Source: Bacteroidaceae bacterium (GTDB lineage: Bacteria > Bacteroidota > Bacteroidia > Bacteroidales > Bacteroidaceae). Taken from it: DNA of 32,172 nt. Each line of letters opens with the position of its first letter. The first letter of the stretch is position 1. Positions 16,008-23,822 of the stretch are shown here, piece after piece. A model generated the notes under the pieces. It made no database searches. It was not told the DNA's origin and saw only the letters and a list, made by a program, of their open reading frames with translations. The stretch spans positions 1-32,172 of the forward strand of contig JAFTSK010000189.1 in the NCBI GenBank assembly GCA_017467385.1, written 5' to 3'. Made by a program: the position numbers and the translations under genes.

Positions 16008-18050
16008 TTACCGCACAGGGAACTCTGTTATACGCAGTGTTGTACAGCCATACGGTATCAGTTCAATTGTCTCCTCTTCACCAATGTCATTACCCATTTG
16101 AGTGTAATAAGGAACCTTACCGGTAGAGCCCCGATACAAAGTCCATCCATTTACTTTATGCCCTTTGGCTTTAATGGTGATTGGAGCCTCTTTAGCCGTC
16201 CAGGGGTATGCTGGGAATTGGTCTATCTTTTCTACTTTGAAACATTCATTGATTTTATCGGGAGACAGCACAGCGTGTTTAAAGGCATAATTCCAGGGAG
16301 AATCTGTAGTTACTTGGTAATACCACTTACCATACTTCTCACCCTTTTCTCCGTCGATAGTCTTTTTCTCCCACTTTTCGGCCAACTTCAAAGCATACAC
16401 CAATGGTCCTCTTTCAATGACTGCACTTCCTCCATGCCAACGGCTGGCAGTAACATTCATGGGAAGTTCGATACTCAACACATCCCCCTGTTTCCATTCA
16501 CGATTAATACGGGCAATCTCTCCACTATACGCATCGACCGGCACTTGTTCGCCATTTACCCGAATAACTGGTGCCTGACACCATGCAGGAATACGAACAT
16601 GAAAAGGGAAGAACGCCTTTTTAACCTTCTTATCGGCAAAAGCAAATTTGAAGTTTACAGTTTCATCAAACGGATAAGACGTTTCTTCTTGAATTTGAAC
16701 CGTCAATCCATTGGCCACCTTTGCTTTCACGCTGGAAGGAGCAAATACTAATGCCGCAATACCGTTGTCTGCAGTAGCATACCAAAGATTTTGTACAAAC
16801 TTCGGCCAACCCTGATGCAAATTAGAAGTACAACATGGATAACCAGTTAATTCCCCAAACAATAAGTCAGTATCTTCGTGCGGAGTAGTAAACTCGCGCC
16901 AGTCACGAGTAATAGCCACCTGATTGGTTTGTTGATAATACTGGCGTGCCGAATAATCGTCCGTTACCTGAGTGGGTAAAGCATTGTATGCCACACGTTC
17001 CAAGTAGTCTGCCCATTGTACATCTCCGGTTATTTCGAGCATTTCTTCTAAAGAAAACATCATTTCGACAGCTGTACATAGTTCAGAACCTGTCGTTGGT
17101 TCACCAAAGCGCAGAAGTTCATCCCCACCCCAAAGTCCGGTGGGCAACCCTATCGTATTACGAATATCTTTTACCGCTTTCTTTACTGCATCAATTTGTT
17201 TCTGGTCTTTGCACTGTTGGTAATAAACCACCGGTTCCTTAAAGCCTTGTGCCAGATTAACACAATGCATACTCAACTGGCGGGACAAATGATCCTTATT
17301 CAAAAATACATCCGTCCAATTATAAGTCTGTTTGTGAATCAATTCTCCCAACTCAAGCAAGAATTTCTCTCCCGTAATATTATACAACCAATAAACAACC
17401 ATCAAGTTGTCCCCACCTCGTTGTTCGCCCCAGAAAGTCCATTTACCTAACGGATTCTTTGGAAGTTCAGCCAACTGATACTTGAAATACTTAGTTAAGA
17501 AGTCTATTACCCGTTGATCGCCAGTAGCCGAATAATATTGTTGCATAATCTTCAGCATAACCATCTTTGGCCACCAGTCTTGCGCATTGTTACGTTGCAA
17601 TCCGGCCTCAGGTTCTCTATCCGTATCCGGTCCAAAATATCCATTCGGCTTTTGAGATGCCAAAGTCCATTCTATCCAGGGCTTTACCTTTTCTTTCAAG
17701 GTTTCATCATCCAAAATATAAGCCAATGGCAACAGCCCATCAATCCAATACGGTCCACGTTCCCACACATCTCCATCGCCACCTAACCAACCATTACGAG
17801 GTCCCATTACCTTTCCATAAATATGGTCAAGATGTCCGGTCATTCCTTCTTTCATCCGAAGCAACTGTTCCCGCATCCACCCTTCGGCCTTTATGGAACC
17901 GAGAGGAAGTTCTATATACGATTTTTGGAGCAACGGATACCGATTATTGCTGTAATTCACAGACAAAGAAACATCTTCTGCGGGAGGAGTTGCCGTCGAA
18001 ACAGAAACCGCCGCAAATGAAACTAACACAGCTTTTAAAACAGACTTCAT
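16008..18050 (-). CDS. Secreted glycoside hydrolase of the GH127/DUF1680 group (beta-L-arabinofuranosidase type)
   Basis: A 680-residue protein with a signal peptide (about residues 1-20), an alpha/alpha barrel and C-terminal beta-sandwich domains. Zinc and catalytic residues of the GH127 enzyme HypBA1 can be matched by motif and spacing: Glu323-x-Cys325 in GSELCTAVE and the adjacent pair Cys406-Cys407 in YPCCTSN (one Cys the nucleophile). Also typical are GGDGDVWERGPYWIDGLLPL and PNGYFGP near the start. Substrate is probably an arabinofuranosyl- or related sugar-containing plant glycan. No SusC/SusD or other carbohydrate genes flank it, so it is not in an obvious polysaccharide utilization locus. 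It has its own promoter (18128-18159) and terminator. Confidence 0.9.
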   Translation of the reverse strand: MKSVLKAVLVSFAAVSVSTATPPAEDVSLSVNYSNNRYPLLQKSYIELPLGSIKAEGWMREQLLRMKEGMTGHLDHIYGKVMGPRNGWLGGDGDVWERGPYWIDGLLPLAYILDDETLKEKVKPWIEWTLASQKPNGYFGPDTDREPEAGLQRNNAQDWWPKMVMLKIMQQYYSATGDQRVIDFLTKYFKYQLAELPKNPLGKWTFWGEQRGGDNLMVVYWLYNITGEKFLLELGELIHKQTYNWTDVFLNKDHLSRQLSMHCVNLAQGFKEPVVYYQQCKDQKQIDAVKKAVKDIRNTIGLPTGLWGGDELLRFGEPTTGSELCTAVEMMFSLEEMLEITGDVQWADYLERVAYNALPTQVTDDYSARQYYQQTNQVAITRDWREFTTPHEDTDLLFGELTGYPCCTSNLHQGWPKFVQNLWYATADNGIAALVFAPSSVKAKVANGLTVQIQEETSYPFDETVNFKFAFADKKVKKAFFPFHVRIPAWCQAPVIRVNGEQVPVDAYSGEIARINREWKQGDVLSIELPMNVTASRWHGGSAVIERGPLVYALKLAEKWEKKTIDGEKGEKYGKWYYQVTTDSPWNYAFKHAVLSPDKINECFKVEKIDQFPAYPWTAKEAPITIKAKGHKVNGWTLYRGSTGKVPYYTQMGNDIGEEETIELIPYGCTTLRITEFPVR

Positions 18051-18127
18051 ATTTTCGCTTTTATTGATTATGCCAAAACTTGGTTTAAACCTAAATTACC
18101 ACATCATAACATGCTATCACGCATGTA

Positions 18128-18159
18128 CAAATATACAAACAGAAACTTTAACTTACAAA
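18128..18159 (-). promoter_or_regulatory. Promoter of the GH127 gene
   Basis: On the minus strand TTTG (18156-18159), 20 nt spacer, TATATTTG (18128-18135). Both elements fit the Bacteroidetes consensus perfectly, with about 70 nt of leader to the ATG at 18050. One of the best promoter matches in the window. Confidence 0.65.
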
Positions 18160-18229
18160 CAAAAAAGTTTCCAACTGATTAGAAGTGCATAAAAAACATT
18201 GTTATCAACATTATTTTTCATACAAACAA

Positions 18230-18278
18230 GAAGAGAGAGGACGAAAAAGCATCTTGCTTCTCCGTTCTCTCTCTCTTC
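18230..18278 (-). terminator. Terminator after tRNA-Thr
   Basis: On the minus strand a GA-rich arm (reverse complement of CTCTCTCTTC, 18269-18278) pairs with CTCTCTCTTC (reverse complement of 18230-18239) around a long loop. It begins 6 nt after the tRNA, with T-rich sequence beyond. Confidence 0.6.
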
Positions 18279-18283
18279 CTTCG

Positions 18284-18357
18284 AGCCTCTTGTCGGATTC
18301 GAACCAACGACCCCGAGATTACAAATCACGTGCTCTGGCCAACTGAGCTAAAGAGGC
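18284..18357 (-). tRNA. tRNA-Thr (anticodon TGT)
   Basis: On the minus strand the cloverleaf reads acceptor GCCTCTT/AAGAGGC with discriminator T, D arm GCTC/GAGC, anticodon loop TTTGTAA (anticodon TGT, reading ACA and related Thr codons) and T arm containing GGTTCGAATCC. The gene is 74 nt and the CCA end is not encoded. The anticodon stem CGTGA/TCTCG has a T-T mismatch at its middle pair (29:41). Its 5' end lies 4 nt after the SRP RNA, so the two are made from one transcript. Confidence 0.95.
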
Positions 18358-18361
18358 GGGT

Positions 18362-18457
18362 GGGCAAGCTTACTATATCGCGCCGCTACAACCTGCTACC
18401 TTTGCTGCGATCAAGCCCTGGAGGATTCACAGGGAGCTGGCCGTATAGGACTTACCC
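18362..18457 (-). ncRNA. ffs: Signal recognition particle RNA (small bacterial 4.5S type)
   Basis: About 96 nt on the minus strand. Ends pair as GGGTAAG (18451-18457) with CTTGCCC (18362-18368), followed inward by CTATA/TATAG. The conserved SRP internal-loop strands are visible as GTGAATCC (18423-18430) and AGCAAAGGTAGC (18395-18406) around the apex, as in small SRP RNAs of other bacteria. The apical loop is TTGATC rather than the usual GGAA tetraloop. It would bind Ffh and guide membrane-protein insertion. A strong promoter lies just upstream and tRNA-Thr just downstream. Exact ends are estimated from pairing. Confidence 0.85.
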
Positions 18458-18475
18458 ATTTTTGTTTTGCGAGTG

Positions 18476-18505
18476 CAAAGGTAGAGATTATTTTCGATTA
18501 GACAA
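18476..18505 (-). promoter_or_regulatory. Promoter of the SRP RNA / tRNA-Thr unit
   Basis: On the minus strand TTG (18503-18505), 19 nt spacer, TACCTTTG (18476-18483). The -7 box fits TAnnTTTG, and the spacing equals that of the tRNA-Tyr promoter at 31944-31973. Transcription would begin near 18468, about 10 nt before the SRP RNA. Confidence 0.65.
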
Positions 18506-18588
18506 TACTCTTCCGCACATTTTTTTATTTTTCGCACAAAAAATGCATTTTTTCACATTGTTCATACCTACTATTCCTATAAAAGAAG

Positions 18589-18596
18589 TAATTTTG
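18589..18596 (+). promoter_or_regulatory. Putative -7 box of the six-gene operon 18618-22862
   Basis: Reads TAATTTTG, matching TAnnTTTG, 21 nt before the DUF4199 ATG. No clear -33 element is seen. It is divergent from the SRP RNA promoter. Confidence 0.45.
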
Positions 18597-18617
18597 CATT
18601 TTAAATCCAAGTTAGAA

Positions 18618-19151
18618 ATGACAACAAATAAGCCTACTCTTCAAGAATACGCTATGCGATATGGCACAGCAATGGGAATATTCTGGATGCTGAAGTTCAT
18701 CCTGTTTCCATTAGGTATGCACACTCCATTCCTACTGGTACTCTTTTTCTTCCTAACTATATTAGTAGGGCCGATATGGGGATATTTATTGACCAAGAAG
18801 TACAGAGACACTCAACGCGAGGGCATAATGAGTTTCTCACACTCGTTTCTCTTTACTGCATTCATGTACATGTTTGCCGCCTTGTTTGTTTCCATCATAC
18901 ATTATGTCTATTTCCGCTACATTGACAACGGCCTCATCGTCAGCACTTACCAAGACATGCTGAATCAAATGACCGTTGTGGCCACCGGAGAGATGAAAGA
19001 ATCAATGGAACAGTTTCACAAAGCACTGGATATTATATCCAACTTAACTCCTTTGGAGATTACGTTGCAATTACTCACTCAAAACATCTTTTATTGTTCC
19101 ATGTTAGCAGTTCCTACAGCATTGCTGGTCATGCGTAACAAGAAAAAATAA
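18618..19151 (+). CDS. DUF4199-family integral membrane protein
   Basis: A 177-residue protein with four hydrophobic segments (about residues 17-34, 36-56, 75-97 and a last one near 150-170) and a hydrophilic helical stretch before the last. Length and layout fit DUF4199, small Bacteroidota membrane proteins of unknown function commonly encoded directly upstream of a family-2 glycosyltransferase, as here (9 nt gap). The ATG at 18618 follows the -7 box; the same frame stays open further upstream but there it crosses the tRNA and SRP RNA genes. A role in envelope glycan or lipid metabolism is only an inference from the neighbour. Confidence 0.82.
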   Translation: MTTNKPTLQEYAMRYGTAMGIFWMLKFILFPLGMHTPFLLVLFFFLTILVGPIWGYLLTKKYRDTQREGIMSFSHSFLFTAFMYMFAALFVSIIHYVYFRYIDNGLIVSTYQDMLNQMTVVATGEMKESMEQFHKALDIISNLTPLEITLQLLTQNIFYCSMLAVPTALLVMRNKKK

Positions 19152-19160
19152 CAATATTTT

Positions 19161-20111
19161 ATGGATATATCAGTAGTTATACCTTTATATAATGAAGAAG
19201 AATCCTTGCCGGAACTATATGCGTGGATTCAACGAGTAATGGAAGCTAACGGCTTCAGTTATGAAGTGATATTTGTAAACGACGGAAGTACAGACCGTTC
19301 CTGGAATGTGATTGAAGAACTCTCATCCAAGCACGAACAGGTAAAAGGTATTAAGTTCCGTCGCAATTACGGAAAATCACCGGCTCTGTTCTGTGGATTC
19401 AAAAAAGCAGAAGGAGATGTTGTCATTACAATGGATGCAGACCTTCAAGACAGTCCCGATGAAATACCGGAACTCTATCGAATGATAACTGTAGAAGGAT
19501 ATGATTTGGTATCCGGATACAAAAAGAAACGATACGATCCTTTATCCAAGACCATTCCGACCAAGCTTTTCAACGCCACCGCCAGAGCTGTGTCGGGTAT
19601 CAAGAATCTGCATGATTTCAACTGTGGACTGAAAGCCTATCGTAAAGAGGTGGTAAAGAGTATCGAAGTTTATGGAGAAATGCACCGTTATATCCCATAC
19701 TTAGCGAAAACGGCCGGTTTCTGTAAGATTGGAGAAAAAGTGGTACATCATCAAGCACGCAAATATGGTACAACCAAGTTTGGTTTGAATCGTTTTGTGA
19801 ATGGTTATTTGGATTTGATTTCCTTATGGTTCCTATCCAAGTTCGGCATCAAACCTATGCATATCTTCGGACTGTTAGGCTCTGTCATGTTCATTTTTGG
19901 ATTCATCGCAGTGGTTATCATCGGCGTACACAAACTTTACGCCATGTATTGCGGACTACCTTATATATTAATCACAGATTCGCCGTACTTTTATTTGGCA
20001 CTCACAACGATGATACTTGGTACTCAACTGTTCCTAGCCGGGTTCTTAGGCGAAATGATAGCCCGAAATGCGCCGGAACGTAATAATTACAACATAGAGA
20101 AAGAGCTTTAA
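19161..20111 (+). CDS. Family-2 glycosyltransferase, polyprenyl-phosphate (DPM1/GtrB/ArnC-like)
   Basis: A 316-residue membrane enzyme. The GT-A catalytic domain shows VVIPLYNEEESLPEL (nucleotide-sugar site), FVNDGSTDRSW, the metal-binding DADLQDSPDEIPEL and HDFNCGLKAYRKEV. Two hydrophobic helices follow (about residues 233-257 and 271-295). This is the architecture of enzymes that move a sugar from a nucleotide donor to a polyprenyl phosphate on the inner face of the membrane. Donor sugar and final glycan are not evident. It is packed between the DUF4199 gene (9 nt) and the DUF6452 gene (1 nt). Confidence 0.92.
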   Translation: MDISVVIPLYNEEESLPELYAWIQRVMEANGFSYEVIFVNDGSTDRSWNVIEELSSKHEQVKGIKFRRNYGKSPALFCGFKKAEGDVVITMDADLQDSPDEIPELYRMITVEGYDLVSGYKKKRYDPLSKTIPTKLFNATARAVSGIKNLHDFNCGLKAYRKEVVKSIEVYGEMHRYIPYLAKTAGFCKIGEKVVHHQARKYGTTKFGLNRFVNGYLDLISLWFLSKFGIKPMHIFGLLGSVMFIFGFIAVVIIGVHKLYAMYCGLPYILITDSPYFYLALTTMILGTQLFLAGFLGEMIARNAPERNNYNIEKEL

Positions 20112-20112
20112 T

Positions 20113-20607
20113 ATGAAAAGAAACCTATTTACCATTCTGTTTTCATTATTCGTTATCGGCTGTTTCATTCAAAGCTGTGGGGAGAGTGATTGTTCATTGT
20201 CAACGGTGTCATACGCACGTTTTGACTTTTTAGACAGTAAGACTCACCAATCTGTAAAGTTAACGAATGGAGCAACTATCGCAGGTATAATTCATTCTGG
20301 AGACAGTTTACTCATAGATACTGTATTCAATCAAGCACAACAATACATGAGTGTACCATTGAGTTATACCAATCAGACGACTTACGTCATGCACTATTCC
20401 GAAACATTGCGTGATACGATTCGGCTGACACACAAAAACATTCCCTTTGTTAGTGACATTGAATGTGGGAGTGTAATGTTCTATCAAATAGAGAATATGA
20501 GTTATACCACCAATGTTTTAGATTCTGTTGTACTTGTAAATCCGGACATTAACAATGAAGAAAAGAAGAATTTCAACATATATTATCGGACTGCTGATGA
20601 CGAGTAG
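20113..20607 (+). CDS. DUF6452-family lipoprotein
   Basis: A 164-residue protein with a lipoprotein signal peptide (lipobox IQSC, acylated Cys22) and a beta-rich mature part. It resembles DUF6452, a Bacteroidales family of unknown function that tends to occur next to DUF6048, as here. It starts 1 nt after the glycosyltransferase stop, and its 3' end overlaps the next gene by 53 nt in another frame. Probably an envelope lipoprotein acting with the following barrel; no enzymatic motif is visible. Confidence 0.8.
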   Translation: MKRNLFTILFSLFVIGCFIQSCGESDCSLSTVSYARFDFLDSKTHQSVKLTNGATIAGIIHSGDSLLIDTVFNQAQQYMSVPLSYTNQTTYVMHYSETLRDTIRLTHKNIPFVSDIECGSVMFYQIENMSYTTNVLDSVVLVNPDINNEEKKNFNIYYRTADDE

Positions 20608-21262
20608 TCTTTGCTGTCTGCCTATAGAGAGCGCCGCCCAGCAAAAGGACAAGAAGATTGAGACGACTATCCAAGAGCAACCACTCTATCAAGGTATATA
20701 CGCCGGAGTGGACGTATTCGGAATAGCCGGTAAAATCTTTGGTAGCGACTTTACCAGTGCAGAAGCTGGAGTGGAAGTCAACCTCAAGAACAAATACTTT
20801 CCCGTCATAGAAATCGGATACGGTTCAACCGATACGACCGATGATGAAACCGATATTCATTACAAAACATCTGCACCTTACTTCCGTATAGGAGCCGGAT
20901 ACAATGTTTTTCACAAGAAACCACATTTACCTGGTCATTTTATTGTTGGGCTTCGTTATGGATTCAGTTCTTTTTCATACGATGTAGATGGACCAGCTAT
21001 GACTGATCCTATTTGGGGAGACACCAGCATACCCCTATCTTATCAAGGAGTCAAAGGCAGTGCAAGTTGGTTGGAATTAGTAGCCAGTTTAAGAACGAAT
21101 GTCTACAAGAACTTCTATATGGGATTCTCCATTCGATACAAATCTACCCTTAGTGTAAAGAAAGCAGAGAATTCCGAACCCTGGTACATTCCGGGATATG
21201 GAAAGAACAAGTCAAATACATTTGGAATCACATACAATTTGATTTATAAATTACCCTTTTAA
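20555..21262 (+). CDS. DUF6048-family outer-membrane beta-barrel protein
   Basis: A 235-residue protein with a signal peptide (about residues 1-29, ending SAAQ) and a series of amphipathic beta strands (YAGVDVFGIAGKIF, FPVIEIGYGS, YFRIGAGYNVF, FYMGFSIRYKSTL), ending in the aromatic YKLPF typical of barrels. It fits DUF6048. The ATG at 20555 is used because the signal peptide begins there; a later Met15 would cut it. That start makes a 53-nt overlap with the DUF6452 gene, pointing to translational coupling. Function unknown. Confidence 0.82.
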   Translation: MKKRRISTYIIGLLMTSSLCCLPIESAAQQKDKKIETTIQEQPLYQGIYAGVDVFGIAGKIFGSDFTSAEAGVEVNLKNKYFPVIEIGYGSTDTTDDETDIHYKTSAPYFRIGAGYNVFHKKPHLPGHFIVGLRYGFSSFSYDVDGPAMTDPIWGDTSIPLSYQGVKGSASWLELVASLRTNVYKNFYMGFSIRYKSTLSVKKAENSEPWYIPGYGKNKSNTFGITYNLIYKLPF

Positions 21263-21270
21263 AACAACCA

Positions 21271-21837
21271 ATGGGAACATTAGAAATTTGGTTATTGGCT
21301 ATTAGCTTAGCTATGGATTGCTTTACTGTATCCATTACCAGTGGTATCATCATGCGCCGAATATGTTGGCGTACCTTTCTTATTATGGGGTTCTTTTTCG
21401 GACTCTTTCAAGGAATCATGCCTTTGTTCGGCTGGTTATGCGCCAACCACTTCAGACACCTGATTGAAAGCTTCGATCATTGGATTGCTTTCGGACTATT
21501 AACCATATTAGGACTCCGAATGATTAAAGAAGGTTTTAGTAACGATGACAAATGTTGCTTTGATCCTACTTTAATGAAAGTCGTATTAACTTTATCAGTA
21601 GCCACCAGCATAGATGCTTTGGCCGTTGGTATTTCCTTTGCTTTTATCGGAATGAATACATTCGCTTCCATCTTGTCTCCAATTTTGATTATTGGACTTG
21701 TATCTTTTGTTATGTCAATTGCAGGAAGTTTGATTGGTGTTTATTTAGGGAAACGTGTCAACTTACGCATGGAACTTTGGGGTGGCCTCATCCTTATTGC
21801 TATTGGAATCAGAATATTAATTGAACACCTTTCTTAA
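21271..21837 (+). CDS. mntP: Manganese efflux pump MntP
   Basis: A 188-residue membrane protein with six hydrophobic segments arranged as two repeats. Each half carries the family Asp: Asp16 in LAMDCFTVSI and Asp115 in ATSIDALAVGIS, matching the essential Asp16 and Asp118 of E. coli MntP. It exports Mn2+ to prevent toxicity. No mntP riboswitch (yybP-ykoY) is possible in the 8-nt gap to the preceding gene, so expression follows the operon. It sits directly before apbE, another metal-dependent protein, but a functional link is not shown. Confidence 0.95.
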   Translation: MGTLEIWLLAISLAMDCFTVSITSGIIMRRICWRTFLIMGFFFGLFQGIMPLFGWLCANHFRHLIESFDHWIAFGLLTILGLRMIKEGFSNDDKCCFDPTLMKVVLTLSVATSIDALAVGISFAFIGMNTFASILSPILIIGLVSFVMSIAGSLIGVYLGKRVNLRMELWGGLILIAIGIRILIEHLS

Positions 21838-21848
21838 AAATATTGGCT

Positions 21849-22862
21849 ATGAACAAAAAGAAACTCGTATGGCAATCGGTTTTTCTCCTTATACTAATTA
21901 TAGGAACAATTACCATTTTGCGTAAACAACCACCTTTCCGCACCAACGAAGGAATGGTGTTTGGAACAATTTATAAAATTACCTATCAAAGCCACGAAGA
22001 TTTGCATCAAGAAATAAAAGCCGCACTTCAGCAAGTAGATGATGCACTTTCTCCGTATAATCCAAATTCAATCATCACCCGTATCAATCATAACGAAGAT
22101 ACTACGCTTAATACATTCTTTACCGACGTGTTTACTTTGGCCCAAAAAGTATCGAAAGAAACAGAAGGAGCATTCGACATTACTGTTGCCCCGATGGTCA
22201 ACGCGTGGGGATTCGGTTTTAAGAACGCCATATCTGTCGATTCGATGGTAATCGACAGTTTACGTCAATTTGTGGGATACGAAAAGATAGACATTGAAAA
22301 GGGAAAAATCGTCAAACAAGACGAACGAGTGATGCTGGATTGTAGTTCGATAGCCAAAGGTTACGGTGTAGACCAAGTAGCCAAGCTATTAACCCAAAAA
22401 GGAATACAGAACTACATGGTAGACATCGGTGGAGAAGTCTTTGTAAAAGGCAAAAACCCCAAAATGAACCGTTGGAGAATCGGAATCAACAAGCCGATAG
22501 AGGATTCGCTTTCCATTAATCAAGAGCTTCAAACCATCCTCGAAATTACAGATGCAGGTATGGCCACATCAGGAAACTATCGTAAGTTCTACTACAAAGA
22601 TGGAAAAAGATTTGCTCACACGATCGATCCCCGATTGGGCTACCCCATCCAACACAACATCCTATCGGCCACCGTCATTGCCAACGACTGCACTACAGCC
22701 GACGCATACGCCACAGCCTTTATGGTGATGGGATTAGAAAAAGCCCAAGCCTTCTGTCAACAACACCCCGAACTTGAGGCTTATTTTATTTGTAGCGGTG
22801 AAAAGGATACATACGAAATCCATTATACAAAAGGGATGGAGAAACTGATTGTTAAGAAATAA
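21849..22862 (+). CDS. apbE: FAD:protein FMN transferase
   Basis: A 337-residue ApbE-family enzyme that attaches FMN covalently to Thr residues of flavoproteins such as Na+-NQR and RNF subunits, on the outer side of the inner membrane. An N-terminal anchor (about residues 7-25, no lipobox) precedes the catalytic domain with VDDALSPYNPNSIITRIN, FDITVAPMVNAWGF, DCSSIAKGYGVDQVA, DIGGEVFVKGKNP, MATSGNYRKF and the metal-site HTIDPRLGYP. The ATG at 21849 is preferred to an in-frame TTG two codons earlier. It is the last gene of the operon, followed by a strong terminator. Confidence 0.95.
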   Translation: MNKKKLVWQSVFLLILIIGTITILRKQPPFRTNEGMVFGTIYKITYQSHEDLHQEIKAALQQVDDALSPYNPNSIITRINHNEDTTLNTFFTDVFTLAQKVSKETEGAFDITVAPMVNAWGFGFKNAISVDSMVIDSLRQFVGYEKIDIEKGKIVKQDERVMLDCSSIAKGYGVDQVAKLLTQKGIQNYMVDIGGEVFVKGKNPKMNRWRIGINKPIEDSLSINQELQTILEITDAGMATSGNYRKFYYKDGKRFAHTIDPRLGYPIQHNILSATVIANDCTTADAYATAFMVMGLEKAQAFCQQHPELEAYFICSGEKDTYEIHYTKGMEKLIVKK

Positions 22863-22890
22863 ATACATACATTGTTGTATCATCCGTTTA

Positions 22891-22932
22891 CGGTTGTAGT
22901 CTCATAGATTCTCAAGACTACAATCGTTTTTT
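22891..22932 (+). terminator. Terminator of the 18618-22862 operon
   Basis: CGGTTGTAGTCT (22891-22902) pairs with AGACTACAATCG (22915-22926), 12 pairs with one G-U, then TTTTTT (22927-22932). It starts 28 nt after the apbE stop. Confidence 0.88.
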
Positions 22933-23000
22933 CTTTAGTTACCAGCGGTTAAAAAACAATAAATAGCTATTGATTACTTATTCATGTCGGTTGTTTTCCG

Positions 23001-23008
23001 TATTTTTG
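23001..23008 (+). promoter_or_regulatory. Putative -7 box of the Crp/Fnr gene
   Basis: Reads TATTTTTG, matching TAnnTTTG, 38 nt before the ATG at 23047. No -33 TTTG is seen at the usual distance. Confidence 0.45.
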
Positions 23009-23046
23009 CGTGTGTTAAACAAATACTTAACAATCATTAAACGACA

Positions 23047-23727
23047 ATGGAAACAAGCATGTACGACACTCTCCTTCAACTCCCTCTTTTTCAAGGGTTA
23101 TGTAAGGATGACTTTACTAATATCATAGAAAAGGTTAAGTTCCATTTTCGCAATTTAAAAGGAAATGATATTGTTGTAAAACAGGGAGATATTTGCAACC
23201 AACTTATTTTTCTTTTAGAAGGTAGCTTACTTTCTCAAACAATAGACGAAGAACATAACTTTTGGCTATCCGAAACGCTGAACATGCCTTTCGTTATAGA
23301 GCCGTATTCTTTGTTCGGGATGTATCCATGTTATAATGCTACTTATCAGGTACAAGGAGAAGCAAAATTGTTGATTATCGACAAACCGTACATTTTAAGT
23401 GAACTAAGTAATTACGAGATTTTCCGATTGAACTATCTCAATATTTTAAGTAACCGAGTTCAAGTAGCCAATCAAAAGGTATGGAATACTCACATAGGCA
23501 GTATCAAAGAAAAATTGGCTAACTTTGTGTTGCTTCGATGTACAAGGTCTGACGGAGAGAAGAAGATACACATCGGAATGGAAGATTTGGCCAATTTGAT
23601 TAATGAAACCCGAATCAATGTATCCAAACTCCTGAATGAACTACAAAATAAACAGATCATTCAATTAAAAAGAAAGGAAATCTACATTCCTAATATGGAT
23701 AGTTTTATTAAGGAACTACAAAGATAG
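23047..23727 (+). CDS. Crp/Fnr-family transcriptional regulator
   Basis: A 226-residue regulator with an N-terminal cyclic-nucleotide-binding-type beta roll (about residues 10-120; KQGDICNQLIFLLEGSL) and a C-terminal winged helix-turn-helix (about 150-220; IGMEDLANLINETRINVSKLLNEL). The phosphate-binding cassette of true cAMP-binding Crp is not recognisable, and there is no Fnr-type cysteine cluster, so the effector is unknown. It is a single gene with its own promoter, and may control its neighbours or act elsewhere. Confidence 0.9.
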   Translation: METSMYDTLLQLPLFQGLCKDDFTNIIEKVKFHFRNLKGNDIVVKQGDICNQLIFLLEGSLLSQTIDEEHNFWLSETLNMPFVIEPYSLFGMYPCYNATYQVQGEAKLLIIDKPYILSELSNYEIFRLNYLNILSNRVQVANQKVWNTHIGSIKEKLANFVLLRCTRSDGEKKIHIGMEDLANLINETRINVSKLLNELQNKQIIQLKRKEIYIPNMDSFIKELQR

Positions 23728-23768
23728 CCGCCAATTTATTGTATCTTTAAGTAAATTTACTGACAAAA

Positions 23769-23802
23769 TTTGACTATCATGAGACTTTTTTTCGCAACTT
23801 TG
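23769..23802 (+). promoter_or_regulatory. Putative promoter of the M3 peptidase operon
   Basis: TTTG (23769-23772), 22 nt spacer, CAACTTTG (23795-23802), one mismatch from the -7 consensus. It ends 20 nt before the ATG. Confidence 0.4.
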
Positions 23803-23822
23803 CAATTTAAAGGAAAGAAACA

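Noticed and set aside
16008..18050. Polysaccharide utilization locus around the GH127 gene
   Set aside because: No SusC/SusD, sensor or other glycosidase gene flanks it within the window.
18330..18617. Upstream in-frame extension of the DUF4199 gene
   Set aside because: It crosses tRNA-Thr and the SRP RNA on the other strand and precedes the -7 box; the ATG at 18618 is the better start.
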